NCBI RefSeq assembly: GCF_900143545.1
Contig: NZ_FREV01000002.1
Location: 310,018 to 374,017 of the forward strand
From: Loktanella sp. Alg231-35
GTDB lineage: Bacteria > Pseudomonadota > Alphaproteobacteria > Rhodobacterales > Rhodobacteraceae
DNA length: 64,000 bases
Reading direction: 5' to 3'
Shown here: piece by piece, positions 48,675-58,490 of the stretch
Layout: each line of letters opens with the position of its first letter
Numbering within the stretch: the first letter of the stretch is position 1
Program-made: the position numbers and the translations under genes
Notes under the pieces: generated by a model
What the model saw: the letters and a program-made list of their open reading frames with translations, nothing else
Database searches by the model: none
Told to the model about the DNA's origin: nothing

Positions 48675-49454
48675 TCAACCGACCATTTCCTTATTTTTCA
48701 GGCCCGTGCCAAGGTAGGCCTCGATCACCTGTTCGTTGGCCTTGATCTCGTCCAGCGTGCCTTCGGCAAGCACATGACCCTCGGCCATGCAGATAACCGG
48801 GTCACAAAGGCGGCCAATGAAATCCATGTCATGTTCAATCACGACGAATGTATAGTTGCGTTCCTTGTTCAGGCGCAGGATCGCATCACCGATGGTGTTG
48901 AGCAGGGTACGGTTCACACCTGCGCCGACCTCATCAAGAAACACAATCCGGGCGTCAACCATCATGGTCCGCCCCAATTCGAGCAGTTTCTTCTGCCCGC
49001 CAGAGAGGTTGCCTGCCTTTTCTTCCTTGAGGTGCTCAATCGTCAGAAATTCGATCACTTCGTCGGCTTTGGCCTGCAATGCGCGTTCTTCATCGGCGAT
49101 CCGCTTGCGGCCAAACCATGCGTTCCACAGTGTCTCGCCAGATTGGTCGCCGGGGACCATCATCAGGTTTTCACGGACCGTCATGGATGAGAATTCATGT
49201 GCGATTTGGAAGGTGCGCAGCAGTCCCTTATGGAATAATTCATGTGGGGGCAGACCGGTGATATCCTCACCATGCATCGTCACCTTGCCAGAGGTTGGTT
49301 TAAGAACGCCCGCGATCACATTGAAAAGCGTAGTTTTTCCAGCACCGTTAGGGCCGATCAGCCCAGTTATGGTGCCTTCATTGATGGTCAGTGACGCGCC
49401 ATCGACAGCTTTGAAGCCGCCAAAATTTTTGACCAGATCCTCAACGACGATCAT
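48675..49454 (-). CDS. livG: Branched-chain amino-acid ABC transporter ATPase LivG
   Basis: 259 aa ATPase with Walker A GPNGAGKTT, signature LSGGQKKLLELGR, Walker B IVFLDEVGAGV and the LivG-type long helical insert. Start taken as ATG at 49454 (IVVEDLVKNFGGFKAVDG); an in-frame ATG at 49490 would add 12 residues. A hairpin at 49503-49538 separates it from the binding-protein gene. Confidence 0.92.
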   Translation of the reverse strand: MIVVEDLVKNFGGFKAVDGASLTINEGTITGLIGPNGAGKTTLFNVIAGVLKPTSGKVTMHGEDITGLPPHELFHKGLLRTFQIAHEFSSMTVRENLMMVPGDQSGETLWNAWFGRKRIADEERALQAKADEVIEFLTIEHLKEEKAGNLSGGQKKLLELGRTMMVDARIVFLDEVGAGVNRTLLNTIGDAILRLNKERNYTFVVIEHDMDFIGRLCDPVICMAEGHVLAEGTLDEIKANEQVIEAYLGTGLKNKEMVG

Positions 49455-49502
49455 TGCATCCGTTCCCTTCGCGCGTGCGCTTGTCGGCACGTCATTTGTG
49501 GT

Positions 49503-49538
49503 AAAGGCGGCGCGAGGGACATCCCCCGCGCCGCCTTT
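49503..49538 (-). terminator. Hairpin between the binding-protein gene and livG
   Basis: A 12-bp perfect stem (AAAGGCGGCGCG / CGCGCCGCCTTT) with a 12-base loop, just downstream of the binding-protein stop. It probably partly terminates or protects the message, giving more binding protein than transporter. Confidence 0.75.
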
Positions 49539-49554
49539 TTCTTGTCAGAACCGC

Positions 49555-50748
49555 TTAGCGGTAACCAATGGTAGAGTAGACACCGTCGGCGAACTCGATT
49601 TCCTGATAGTTGCCAGCGGATTCGCCGGGGCCGATCAGCTCAACCGCGGAGGCACCAACGTAATCCACGTCTTGGCCTGCTGCGATCAGCTCAAGCGCTT
49701 TTTGCAATTCGCCGGGGAAGATCTGTTCACCGGGTGCGTTGGCCACATCAAAGACGTGATCTTTGAAGTCAGCGGAATCGGTGGACCCGGCTGCCTGCAT
49801 CGCCAACATGATCAGCGCTGCTGCATCATAGCTTTCAGGTGAAAACGCGCCTGTGCCGTCAAAACCGGCCGCAGTGGCCATTTCAACGTATTTCGCTGCA
49901 CCAGGGCTGTCTGTGCCAGGGTAGGCGCCGTAGGAACCGTTGAGTTCTGAGCCGAAGTTTTCATTCAGCTTCACACCAACCATGCCGTCAGGCACATAGA
50001 ACGTATCAAACGCACCTGTGTCGAGCGCAGAGCGGATGATGCCGGAACCACCTTGGTCAACATAGCCGGCAACAACCAGTACTTCGCCACCAGCAGAGGC
50101 AAGTGCGCCAACTTCAGCAGAATAGTCTGCCTTGCCGTCTTCGTGGGCCGCAGAGATTGTCACTGTGCCGCCAGCCGCTTCGAATTCAGCCTGGAACGCA
50201 TCAGCAAGACCTTTGCCGTAGTCGTTGTTGGTATAGGTCAAAGCCACTTCGCCGACACCGCGATCCTGCAGGATATTGGTGATGATCACGCCCTGACGCG
50301 CATCAGATGGGGCTGTGCGGAAGAACAGGCCGTCATCTTCGGCTGTGGACAGGCCGGGGGATGTGGCGGATGGTGAAATCATCACAACGCCGTTGGCGCG
50401 TGCGACGTTCTGCAGGATGGCACCTGTGACGCCGGAACAATCAGCGCCCATGATGGCGGCAACGCCATCGGATGTGACCAGACGTTCCGCCGCAGCAGTT
50501 GCTGCACCTGCGTCAATACATGTGCTGTCACCGCGTACGGATGTCACAGTCATACCGTCCAACAGCGCACCGGATGTGGTGACTTCCGCCATTGCCAGTT
50601 CAGCACCGTCACCCATGGCGGGTGTGATGGATTCCAGTGGGCCCGTGAAGCCCAGAATTACGCCGATTTTTACTTCGCTGTGGCCGTCGGCATAGGCGCC
50701 GCCCGCCATCATCGCGACAGCAGATGTCGCCAAAAGTAGTTTTTTCAT
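49555..50748 (-). CDS. livJ: Branched-chain amino-acid ABC transporter substrate-binding protein
   Basis: 397 aa periplasmic type I binding protein with a signal peptide (MKKLLLATSAVAMMAGGAYA) and the family start VKIGVILGFTGPLESITPAMGDGAELA. It feeds LivHMGF; the true ligand range is unknown. The ATG at 50748 is chosen; upstream in-frame sequence is not protein-like. It is first in the operon order livJ-livG-small protein-livF-small protein-livH-livM. Confidence 0.92.
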   Translation of the reverse strand: MKKLLLATSAVAMMAGGAYADGHSEVKIGVILGFTGPLESITPAMGDGAELAMAEVTTSGALLDGMTVTSVRGDSTCIDAGAATAAAERLVTSDGVAAIMGADCSGVTGAILQNVARANGVVMISPSATSPGLSTAEDDGLFFRTAPSDARQGVIITNILQDRGVGEVALTYTNNDYGKGLADAFQAEFEAAGGTVTISAAHEDGKADYSAEVGALASAGGEVLVVAGYVDQGGSGIIRSALDTGAFDTFYVPDGMVGVKLNENFGSELNGSYGAYPGTDSPGAAKYVEMATAAGFDGTGAFSPESYDAAALIMLAMQAAGSTDSADFKDHVFDVANAPGEQIFPGELQKALELIAAGQDVDYVGASAVELIGPGESAGNYQEIEFADGVYSTIGYR

Positions 50749-50908
50749 TTTTTGTCTCCCTATTGGACGTCTTATCCTGCAGCGCAGATTAGCAGGCAGT
50801 TTCCAAAAGGAAAGTCGGAACCAAAGGTCGATGTGCCTTAAGCGGGCGCTGAAACAGGCGATTTGGCTTTTTGCCCAGCCCCCAACCGGAAAATAGCCGT
50901 TTTTGGCC

Positions 50909-52501
50909 TTAGCGCCCCTCGATCGTGGCTTCCACGCTGTCCCAATCACCTGCTGCAAGGGCTGCATCGCTGATCCAGAACTGGATCACTCCGGCGTCGC
51001 CCCACATCCAATAGTGCAGACTGTCTGATTGTAGCTGCAAAAGCAGGTGGTCATGGGCATGTTCATCTACGGCCGTTTGCACAGCCGTGCCCAACCCGAA
51101 CATCTGATGGCGTCTGTTGTTGGCGGGCAGGCGCCAATGCGCCTCGATATCGTCCCGCACGGCTGCGGGCAGATTGTGATAGGCTTGAAAATCACCCGTT
51201 GCCGCCGCAATCAGCGTGGCGTCTGCGGCATCACCAAGGCTGTGCAATTCGCCGGGGGAATATCTGTAGAAAGGTTGAAATGGTGCAACCTGACCCTGCA
51301 TCGGCCGGATCAGACCAAAGTAATGCTGTAGCTGTGCGATGTCAGTGCCTTGCAGGCGGTCCCATGCATCCTGTTCCAACGCCCAGCCGGTGATCTCGTC
51401 CACGATTCCGGCAAAATCTTCTTTCCGGTCGATCAGCGTATCAAGGTCGTTCTGATAGCGTTCGCCATAGTCAGCGACGCGCTGTTGCGTCACCGTCAAA
51501 ATCTGGTCGTAGGCGATCAATGCAACCTGCAGTGAATTCGCAAACCGCTGGGCTGTGTCCCAAAAGAATGCGCCGCCAAAACCGGGCACGGATTTGGCAT
51601 ACTTCGCGGTTGAAATGGCGCCAGTTTCCTGATCGGGAAACTTCATCGTCAAATAGGCATTGGCCATGGCCGCGTCATGAGGATCGGGAACGGGCGTTGC
51701 CAAGGGCACAATCGGCCAGCGCGGAAAGACGCGCGGTGCGGTTTGTCGCGTATGACCTTTGATGTGATGGCCCCAGCGTTCGCCTGCGTAAAGGGGCGGC
51801 AGATCATCGGGAAGTGGCGACGGCCCTGTGGTGCTGTCGGCAATATATACGACCTTGGCGGGCAGCATGGGGTCAGCGGTGGTGGGGACAAAGAACGACA
51901 GTGCCCCGGTGCGAGGCATCTGTGCGGGGACAGCGTCTTGCGGCAGCGATGCAAGGTCAACCTGGGCAAGATGATGCAATGGTTTGCCGTCGGCGGTGCG
52001 TGGCCAGGGTGTATCTCCAAGGGCAGGGGCACCCCCCAACCAACTTGTGCCTTCGGTGGCGAGGTCGATCGTGGACCGCGCGCTGCGCACCAGCGTGATC
52101 TCGGCAGAACGATGGAATGCCTTTACCTTGGCCTGAATTTCATCAATCACGTTGGCCAGCCGTTTGATGTCTTTGCGCTTTAGCGGCTTCAGGCCGGAAT
52201 CCTTACACAGCCTTGCCGCTTCGGCCTTGAACTGAGCACCAGTCAGAATGTTGCTGGCTTCGGCATGGCTCAGATAGACCTCATCCGGTGTTGCCTGCGA
52301 AGATGCGTCCCCGTCTGCGTCAGCCGTGTCGCTTTCAGGGCGCAAGAGGCCAAGGAATGCGGCAATCGGCAACAGCAGCAACAGACCAAACGCCACCGTT
52401 GTCTGCATCTGGGCATCATCGGTAGCCTTGGCGTAAAAGGCCGCCGCGATGGTGGGAACTGCAACGGCCGCAAAAAACAGTTTGATCAGGATGCGTTGCA
52501 T
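50909..52501 (-). CDS. DUF1963-family membrane-anchored protein
   Basis: 530 aa. Two N-terminal hydrophobic segments (about 5-20 and 35-50) are followed by a charged region and then a DUF1963 (YwqG-like) domain: TSWLGGAPALGDTPWPR and HLAQVDLASLP start it, and LLLQLQSDSLHYWMWGDAGVIQFW closes it. DUF1963 proteins are widespread and of unclear function. It follows the GlxA-type regulator with 10 bases between stop and start. Confidence 0.8.
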   Translation of the reverse strand: MQRILIKLFFAAVAVPTIAAAFYAKATDDAQMQTTVAFGLLLLLPIAAFLGLLRPESDTADADGDASSQATPDEVYLSHAEASNILTGAQFKAEAARLCKDSGLKPLKRKDIKRLANVIDEIQAKVKAFHRSAEITLVRSARSTIDLATEGTSWLGGAPALGDTPWPRTADGKPLHHLAQVDLASLPQDAVPAQMPRTGALSFFVPTTADPMLPAKVVYIADSTTGPSPLPDDLPPLYAGERWGHHIKGHTRQTAPRVFPRWPIVPLATPVPDPHDAAMANAYLTMKFPDQETGAISTAKYAKSVPGFGGAFFWDTAQRFANSLQVALIAYDQILTVTQQRVADYGERYQNDLDTLIDRKEDFAGIVDEITGWALEQDAWDRLQGTDIAQLQHYFGLIRPMQGQVAPFQPFYRYSPGELHSLGDAADATLIAAATGDFQAYHNLPAAVRDDIEAHWRLPANNRRHQMFGLGTAVQTAVDEHAHDHLLLQLQSDSLHYWMWGDAGVIQFWISDAALAAGDWDSVEATIEGR

Positions 52502-52511
52502 CGGGTGCCGG

Positions 52512-53513
52512 TCAGACCGACAATCGCGCGGCATGGCTCCCACGCTCGCGGTAGGGCGTCGTGTCGTAATGCGATCGGTAGCATTTCGAGAAATGCGAGG
52601 GTGAGGCAAAGCCACATGCAAGTGCCACATTAATCACTGTCATATCCGTTTGCATCAGCAGGTTGCGCGCCTTTTGCAGGCGCAGTTCCATGTAGTACCG
52701 CTTGGGGCTGCGGGACAGGTAGCGCCGAAACAGTCGTTCCAACTGACGTGTCGACATGCCGACCTCTTTGGCAAGGATCGCGGGGCTGATCGGCTCTTCG
52801 ATGTTTTGTTCCATCATCTGGATTACCCGGCTCAATTTGGGATGGCGCACGCCGATACGTGTGGGGATCGACAGGCGCTGCGTATCCTGATCGGTACGGA
52901 TGGATGAATAGATCAGAATATCCGCGACCGCATTGGCAAGGTCTTCGCCGTGCTGATCGGCAATCAGTTTGATCATCAGATCGATAGAAGCGGTGCCGCC
53001 CGCGGTTGTTATCCGATTGCCGTCTATCACAAAGACCGATTTGGTCAGTTCGACTTCATCAAATTCCTCGGTAAAACTATCCTGGTTTTCCCAATGGATC
53101 GTGGCCTTTTTGCCGTCCAGCAACCCGGCCTTGGCCATCGTGTATCCGGCGGTACAAAGTCCCGCGATGGTCACACCGCGCCGCGCTTCGCGCCGCAGCC
53201 AATTTAACGTGCGCTTGGTTGTGGCCTGTTGTACGTTGACGCCGCCACACAGCATAACAGTGTCATCGCGCTCCAGCTCTGTCAGATCATTGTTGACCTG
53301 AAAGGCACAGCCGTTCGAGCAGACAGCATCCTCGGCGCCTTCTGCCATAATGTCCCACGTATAAAGCTCTTTCCCTGCCGTGCGATTGGCAATGCGCAGG
53401 CTTTCCACCGCTGCCGCGAAACACAGCATGGTAAAGTCTTTCATAAGCACAAAAATAAAGCGGCGCGGCTTGCCTGCGTGATCCACATCAACGATTTGAG
53501 GTTCTATCGACAT
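52512..53513 (-). CDS. GlxA-type AraC-family transcriptional regulator
   Basis: 333 aa with an N-terminal DJ-1/PfpI-like domain (residues 20-200; VAGLCTAGYTMAKAGLL as TIAGLCTAGYTM) and a C-terminal AraC HTH (STRQLERLFRRYLSRSPKRY; ACGFASPSHFSKCYRSHY). Resembles regulators of choline/glycine-betaine or arginine use (GbdR, ArgR types), but no such catabolic genes are adjacent. Divergent from the DAHP synthase gene. Confidence 0.88.
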   Translation of the reverse strand: MSIEPQIVDVDHAGKPRRFIFVLMKDFTMLCFAAAVESLRIANRTAGKELYTWDIMAEGAEDAVCSNGCAFQVNNDLTELERDDTVMLCGGVNVQQATTKRTLNWLRREARRGVTIAGLCTAGYTMAKAGLLDGKKATIHWENQDSFTEEFDEVELTKSVFVIDGNRITTAGGTASIDLMIKLIADQHGEDLANAVADILIYSSIRTDQDTQRLSIPTRIGVRHPKLSRVIQMMEQNIEEPISPAILAKEVGMSTRQLERLFRRYLSRSPKRYYMELRLQKARNLLMQTDMTVINVALACGFASPSHFSKCYRSHYDTTPYRERGSHAARLSV

Positions 53514-53706
53514 ATGAGACTTTCTGTGCCGGCTGTTGCGTCCGAAACCTGAGCAGGTTTGCGCGGGGCGTTCAAGATCAAAAAGCCGTAACCTACCTAA
53601 AGAATGAGCACCATTGGTGCCACGCATTTTGCCATTGGCGTGCACCGGGCGGCGCGCTATACGCAAGCGGTGATAACGCTAACTTATCTTGAAATGGAGC
53701 AAGACG

Positions 53707-55077
53707 ATGACTGACTGGCAAAAATCTGACTGGCGCAATAAGCCCCGGATCCAGATGCCTGAGTATACGGACGCAGCCGCGCTTGGCGCAGTTGAGGCCC
53801 GTCTTGCCAGCTATCCCCCCTTGGTCTTTGCTGGTGAAGCCCGCAATCTACGCAGCGAATTGGCCGCCGTCAGCAGGGGCGAGGCGTTCCTGATGCAAGG
53901 TGGCGATTGCGCCGAGAGCTTTGCAGAGTTTTCAGCGGATGCGATCCGCGACACGTTCAAAGTGATGCTGCAGATGGCGATGGTGCTGACCTATGGTGCG
54001 AAAGTGCCTGTGGTAAAGGTCGGCCGCATGGCTGGTCAGATGGCTAAGCCGCGCTCTGCGCCGACAGAAACTGTCGATGGGATCGAACTGCCAAGCTACC
54101 GTGGTGACATCATCAACGGTTTTGATTTCACCGAGAAAAGCCGCGTGCCCGATCCAGAGCGGATGTTGCAGGCCTATCTGCAGGCTGCTGCGACGCTGAA
54201 CCTGCTGCGCGCATTTTCCACTGGTGGTTTTGCCAATGTCCACGAGGTCCACAAGTGGACCCTTGGCTTTACCGACGGCAACGAAGTGCAAAAATACAGC
54301 GATATGGCCGCCCGTATCAGCGACACGCTGGACTTCATGGAAGCCGCCGGTCTGACCACGGACACCAACCACGAACTGCAAACGGTTGATTTCTACACCA
54401 GCCACGAGGCGCTGCTGCTTGAGTATGAAGAGGCGCTTTGCCGTTTGGATTCGACCTCCGGCAAATGGCTTGCTGGCTCTGGTCATATGATCTGGATCGG
54501 TGATCGGACACGTCAGCCTGATGGCGCGCATGTAGAATTCTGCAAAGGCGTGCAGAACCCCATTGGCCTTAAATGTGGTCCGTCAATGACCTCTGGTCAT
54601 CTGAAGGCGCTGATGGCGTCCCTCAACCCCGACAACGAAGCCGGGCGCCTGACCCTGATCGCGCGCTTTGGTGCGGGTTCTGTTGGCGAGCACTTGCCGC
54701 GTCTGGTCAAGGCTGTGCAGGAAGAAGGTGCCAACGTCGTCTGGACCTGTGATGCGATGCATGGCAACACGATCAAATCTTCCACCGGCTACAAGACGCG
54801 CCCCTTTGAAAGCGTCCTGCGTGAGGTGAAGGAATTCTTTGCCGTGCATAACGCCGAAGGGACAATCCCCGGCGGTGTGCATTTTGAGATGACCGGCAAG
54901 GACGTGACCGAATGCACCGGCGGCGTACGCGCTGTGACCGACGAGGACCTTTCAGATCGTTACCACACGGCCTGCGATCCGCGGCTGAACGCGTCACAAT
55001 CGCTGGAGCTGGCGTTTCTGGTTTCCGAAGAACTGTCAGCGCGCCGCACAAAGATCGGCCAAGCCAAAGCCGGCTGA
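53707..55077 (+). CDS. Class II 3-deoxy-7-phosphoheptulonate synthase
   Basis: First step of the shikimate pathway (PEP plus erythrose 4-phosphate). The 456-aa plant/actinobacterial-type enzyme has [38 protein letters not shown] and [14 protein letters not shown]. The ATG at 53707 with GGAG 12 bases upstream is preferred to 53689. Its stop abuts the stop of the PAS gene on the other strand with no base between. Confidence 0.95.
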   Translation: MTDWQKSDWRNKPRIQMPEYTDAAALGAVEARLASYPPLVFAGEARNLRSELAAVSRGEAFLMQGGDCAESFAEFSADAIRDTFKVMLQMAMVLTYGAKVPVVKVGRMAGQMAKPRSAPTETVDGIELPSYRGDIINGFDFTEKSRVPDPERMLQAYLQAAATLNLLRAFSTGGFANVHEVHKWTLGFTDGNEVQKYSDMAARISDTLDFMEAAGLTTDTNHELQTVDFYTSHEALLLEYEEALCRLDSTSGKWLAGSGHMIWIGDRTRQPDGAHVEFCKGVQNPIGLKCGPSMTSGHLKALMASLNPDNEAGRLTLIARFGAGSVGEHLPRLVKAVQEEGANVVWTCDAMHGNTIKSSTGYKTRPFESVLREVKEFFAVHNAEGTIPGGVHFEMTGKDVTECTGGVRAVTDEDLSDRYHTACDPRLNASQSLELAFLVSEELSARRTKIGQAKAG

Positions 55078-55707
55078 TCAGGCGTTATTAACCACAAGTT
55101 TAAGGGCCGGGCGTGCAGCGTCCGGCCTTTGTTGTTGGGGCCGCGGCATCAGTTGTGTCGCTGCCAGTCGGACGCCTAGGTTCTCGCGCCGCATGGGGCG
55201 ATCCTGCGCAATCAGAAAACGCTGCGGGCGCGTGCCCGTGACTGGTTCGGTGACAATGGCCCCCAATATCCGTGACGTGTCGTTGTGTTGGTCTCGCATT
55301 GGCAAAAGCAGCATCGTGCCATTGATTTCAGGGCGAAGCAGGCCGGATTCCGAACGCAGTGGCAGGGCAACGATGGCCGGGTCCATAAAGGCGGCTTCGA
55401 CCAGCTCTTGCAGTTGATCGTGTGCTTGCGGTGCGAAAAGCGTGCTAAAGGGCATGCCACGCGCATCTATCCGTAGCAGGTCATGCAAGCGCTGCCCGGC
55501 GACCCGGAACCGGGCGGTGCCGGGGGCCACACGCTGTAGAATGAAGGCATGCGGCAGCACCTGATCGATTTGATCAGGTGCGATATCGCTGCGCGCTGGC
55601 AGGCGGTCGGCATGGCGCAGGGTTTGCCAGTAATCCTCTAGGCTTTGCAGCACGGCTGTGTCTGCCTTGCGGTCAAGATGCGGGCGGGGAAACTCGATTG
55701 TACTCAT
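55078..55707 (-). CDS. PAS_5-domain protein
   Basis: 209 aa with a PAS_5 (DUF1388-like) domain over about residues 20-165: SLEDYWQTLRHADRLPARSDIAPDQI and RFRVAGQRLHDLLRIDARGM. No kinase, HTH or other output domain. Such stand-alone PAS proteins are frequent in alphaproteobacteria. GGAG precedes the ATG at 55707. A perfect CtrA-type motif lies 88 bases upstream. Confidence 0.8.
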   Translation of the reverse strand: MSTIEFPRPHLDRKADTAVLQSLEDYWQTLRHADRLPARSDIAPDQIDQVLPHAFILQRVAPGTARFRVAGQRLHDLLRIDARGMPFSTLFAPQAHDQLQELVEAAFMDPAIVALPLRSESGLLRPEINGTMLLLPMRDQHNDTSRILGAIVTEPVTGTRPQRFLIAQDRPMRRENLGVRLAATQLMPRPQQQRPDAARPALKLVVNNA

Positions 55708-55794
55708 AACTATCTCCAACATGGATCTGAGCGCGGCATGAAGTGGGTGTGCACGCTGTAAAAAAAGTCTAACAAATTTCAGGGCAATGGGCAC

Positions 55795-55809
55795 TTAACA
55801 AAGTGTTAA
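55795..55809. promoter_or_regulatory. CtrA-type box, exact consensus
   Basis: TTAACAAAGTGTTAA fits TTAA-N7-TTAA exactly and is also a perfect inverted repeat (TTAACA / TGTTAA). A further TTAA follows at 55814. It lies between the divergent PAS_5 gene (start 55707) and yicC (start 55892) and could control either one. Confidence 0.55.
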
Positions 55810-55891
55810 ATGGTTAATCGAACCTGCGCCGCACTTGCCCCGGCCTGCGGTTTCCATTTAGGTGCGCATGACAAAACGACAGGCGGACCTA

Positions 55892-56782
55892 ATGACCCAT
55901 TCGATGACAGCATTTGCCAGCCGGACAGGGGCGTTTGGCACCGTCAGCTGGACGTGGGAGATGCGCGGCGTGAACGCGCGCGGGCTGGATTTGCGCCTAC
56001 GTTTGCCTGACAGCATCGAGGGATTGGAACCTGCGTTGCGCGCTGCTTTGACCAAGGCCTTGGCCCGCGGCAACGTTACTGTGAACCTGCGCCTTTCGCG
56101 CGAGGATAGCCAGGGTGAGCTGACACTTGACCCCACGCAACTTGATAGCGTGCTCAAGGCGCTGGACATGGTGCAGGAACGTGCGTTCGAGATGGGCGTG
56201 ACACTGGGCCAACCGACGGCGGCGGATGTTCTGGCGCAAAGGGGGGTGCTGGTTTCGGCACAATCTGACGCACATTCGCAAGAACTGGCCACGGCATTGC
56301 TGGCAGACATTTCACCGCTGGTGGCAGATTTTGTCGAAATGCGCGCCAACGAAGGGGCGGCCCTGCACAGTGTAATCGCAGGGCAACTTGACCAGATCGA
56401 CACATTGACCGCCGCCGCCGCCGAACAAGCCGCCGCCCGCGCCCCGCGGGTCCGCGAGAACCTGACCACGGCATTGCGCCGTGTTCTGGAAGACGTCAGC
56501 GAGATGGATGAAGGACGTATCGCGCAGGAACTGGCGGTGTTGGCTGTCAAATCTGACGTAACCGAAGAAATTGACCGCCTCAAGGCGCATGTTGCTGCGG
56601 CGCGAGAATTGTTGGCTGCTGACAAACCGGCGGGCCGGAAATTTGATTTTCTTGCACAGGAATTTAACCGCGAGGCCAATACACTCTGTGCCAAGGCGCA
56701 GGCAACGGCGCTGACGGCGATCGGGCTTGAGCTGAAGGCGGTGATCGATCAGATGCGCGAACAAATCCAGAATGTGGAGTAA
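55892..56782 (+). CDS. YicC/YloC-family endoribonuclease
   Basis: 296 aa. Starts THSMTAFASRTGAFGTVSWTWEMRGVNARGLDLRLRLP, the YicC N-terminal domain, and ends with the DUF1732 domain (FDFLAQEFNREANTLCAKAQ). Relatives cleave RNA. The ATG at 55892 gives the family start; 55862 and 55868 would add residues without match. gmk follows after three bases, the usual pairing. Confidence 0.92.
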   Translation: MTHSMTAFASRTGAFGTVSWTWEMRGVNARGLDLRLRLPDSIEGLEPALRAALTKALARGNVTVNLRLSREDSQGELTLDPTQLDSVLKALDMVQERAFEMGVTLGQPTAADVLAQRGVLVSAQSDAHSQELATALLADISPLVADFVEMRANEGAALHSVIAGQLDQIDTLTAAAAEQAAARAPRVRENLTTALRRVLEDVSEMDEGRIAQELAVLAVKSDVTEEIDRLKAHVAAARELLAADKPAGRKFDFLAQEFNREANTLCAKAQATALTAIGLELKAVIDQMREQIQNVE

Positions 56783-56785
56783 GGA

Positions 56786-57424
56786 ATGCCAAGACGCGGC
56801 CTATTGATTATTCTGTCGTCACCGTCAGGTGCGGGAAAGTCGACTTTGGCGAAACGGCTGCGGGCCTGGGATGACACATTGCGGTTCTCTGTTTCGGCCA
56901 CAACACGCGCCCCACGCGCGGGCGAAGTGGACGGACAGGATTACTATTTTGTCAGCCACGACGGGTTTGATGAGATTGTCACCAAAGGCGAGATGCTCGA
57001 ACACGCGGAAGTTTTTGGTAACAAATACGGATCACCTCAGGCACCTGTGCAACAGGCGATAGAAAGCGGTCGCGACGTGCTGTTTGACATTGATTGGCAG
57101 GGTGCGTTGCAGATCAACAATTCATCTTTGGCCGAAAATGTTCTGTCGATCTTTATTTTGCCGCCCTCGATGACTGAATTGAAACGCCGCCTGATCTCGC
57201 GCGGGCAAGATGGTGAGGACGTGATCGCAGGGCGAATGCAAAAAAGCATGGATGAGATCAACCACTGGGGTGAGTATGATTTTGTGCTGATCAATGATGA
57301 TGTGGATGCCACTGCCGAGGATCTTAAGACGATCATCAGCGCAGAGCGTCTGCGCCGCAATCGCCAGCCGCATTTGCTGGAACATGTGCGCAATCTGCAA
57401 TCCCAATTTGGAGAGCTGTCATGA
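56786..57424 (+). CDS. gmk: Guanylate kinase
   Basis: Phosphorylates GMP to GDP. The 212-aa product has the P-loop [15 protein letters not shown], the GMP-binding [21 protein letters not shown], and [14 protein letters not shown] precedes the ATG. It overlaps the carbonic-anhydrase-like gene by four bases. Confidence 0.96.
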   Translation: MPRRGLLIILSSPSGAGKSTLAKRLRAWDDTLRFSVSATTRAPRAGEVDGQDYYFVSHDGFDEIVTKGEMLEHAEVFGNKYGSPQAPVQQAIESGRDVLFDIDWQGALQINNSSLAENVLSIFILPPSMTELKRRLISRGQDGEDVIAGRMQKSMDEINHWGEYDFVLINDDVDATAEDLKTIISAERLRRNRQPHLLEHVRNLQSQFGELS

Positions 57425-57942
57425 GCATATATGCACTGGGTGACGTCACGCCCGATGTTGCTGATGAGGCTTGGGTGGCGCCGGGTTGCTATGTGATTGG
57501 CAATGTCGTGCTAGAGGCGAAATCTTCGATCTGGTTTGGGTGTACCCTGCGCGGGGACAACGAACGCATCACCATTGGGGTCGGCAGCAATGTGCAAGAA
57601 AACTGCGTGCTGCACACCGACATAGGCTACCCACTGCAGGTCGGTGCGGGCTGCACTATTGGGCACAAGGCCATGCTGCATGGTTGTGTTATCGGTGAAA
57701 ATACATTGATCGGCATGGGAGCCACGGTACTGAATGGGGCTGTGATCGGTAAGAACTGCCTGATCGGGGCAGGTGCGCTGATCACAGAAGGCAAGCAAAT
57801 CCCCGATGGCTCACTTGTGATGGGCGCACCGGGGAAAGTTGTACGTCAGCTGGACGCTGACGCGATTAAAGCTTTGACCTTTTCTGCCTGGCATTATCAA
57901 GAGAATGCGGCGCGTTTTGCGCGTGATCTGACACCTCTCTGA
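57421..57942 (+). CDS. Gamma carbonic anhydrase-family protein
   Basis: 173 aa left-handed beta helix of hexapeptide repeats. Metal-site histidines appear in NCVLHTDIG and [12 protein letters not shown], as in the YrdA/PaaY group, and the helix ends with [15 protein letters not shown]. The reaction (CO2 hydration or a thioesterase-like role) is not certain. Its last 77 bases overlap, tail to tail, the gene on the other strand. Confidence 0.9.
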   Translation: MSIYALGDVTPDVADEAWVAPGCYVIGNVVLEAKSSIWFGCTLRGDNERITIGVGSNVQENCVLHTDIGYPLQVGAGCTIGHKAMLHGCVIGENTLIGMGATVLNGAVIGKNCLIGAGALITEGKQIPDGSLVMGAPGKVVRQLDADAIKALTFSAWHYQENAARFARDLTPL

Positions 57943-58342
57943 GGGCCCGCTCGGCCGGATCGCGCGGCATCAAGAGCACGTCAAAATCCAGATCAGTAGC
58001 CTGTTCAGAGACCTCTTTTCGGATCATTTCAGCGTTGGGCAGGCGTTCAGCAATCGCGCGATATCGGCCAGAGAATGCCAATGTGGCGAGTTGTTGAGCG
58101 ATCTCGATGACATCAAAATCATCACCGACGAGTGGCGACAAGATGATGTCGGGTGTGTGCGCTTTTAGTGCTTCGGCGCTTAGTTCGCCAAAGTTGAGAA
58201 AGGTGAAATCGCGCAAGGACGATGTCAGGCGCCCTTCGGCGACCCAACGACGCATGTTTCCGATCACAAGCGTCCGGTCCGCGGGGTCCCGTTCGCTCAG
58301 CGGTCGAACTGTGGGATATTCGCGAATAAGTTGTTCAGACAT
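57866..58342 (-). CDS. Conserved hypothetical protein
   Basis: 158 aa. A compact alpha/beta fold is suggested by [40 protein letters not shown] and [20 protein letters not shown], reminiscent of a degenerate receiver-like domain, but no phosphorylation site can be named. No membrane segment. Gene borders are supported by protein-like composition; its 3' end overlaps the carbonic-anhydrase-like gene. Confidence 0.7.
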   Translation of the reverse strand: MSEQLIREYPTVRPLSERDPADRTLVIGNMRRWVAEGRLTSSLRDFTFLNFGELSAEALKAHTPDIILSPLVGDDFDVIEIAQQLATLAFSGRYRAIAERLPNAEMIRKEVSEQATDLDFDVLLMPRDPAERALREVSDHAQNAPHSLDNARQKRSKL

Positions 58343-58490
58343 TCCGTTGAACCCTGTATTGGTGGGTGGTTGATTTGTTAAATACTGAAATTTTTAAATG
58401 TGGCGTCTATTTATTGCTGTAATATCTGTTGGCTGGTGGGGCAATTGCTCTAATGCGTGAATTTTGGAATATGTCGGCGAAGGTACTAAA

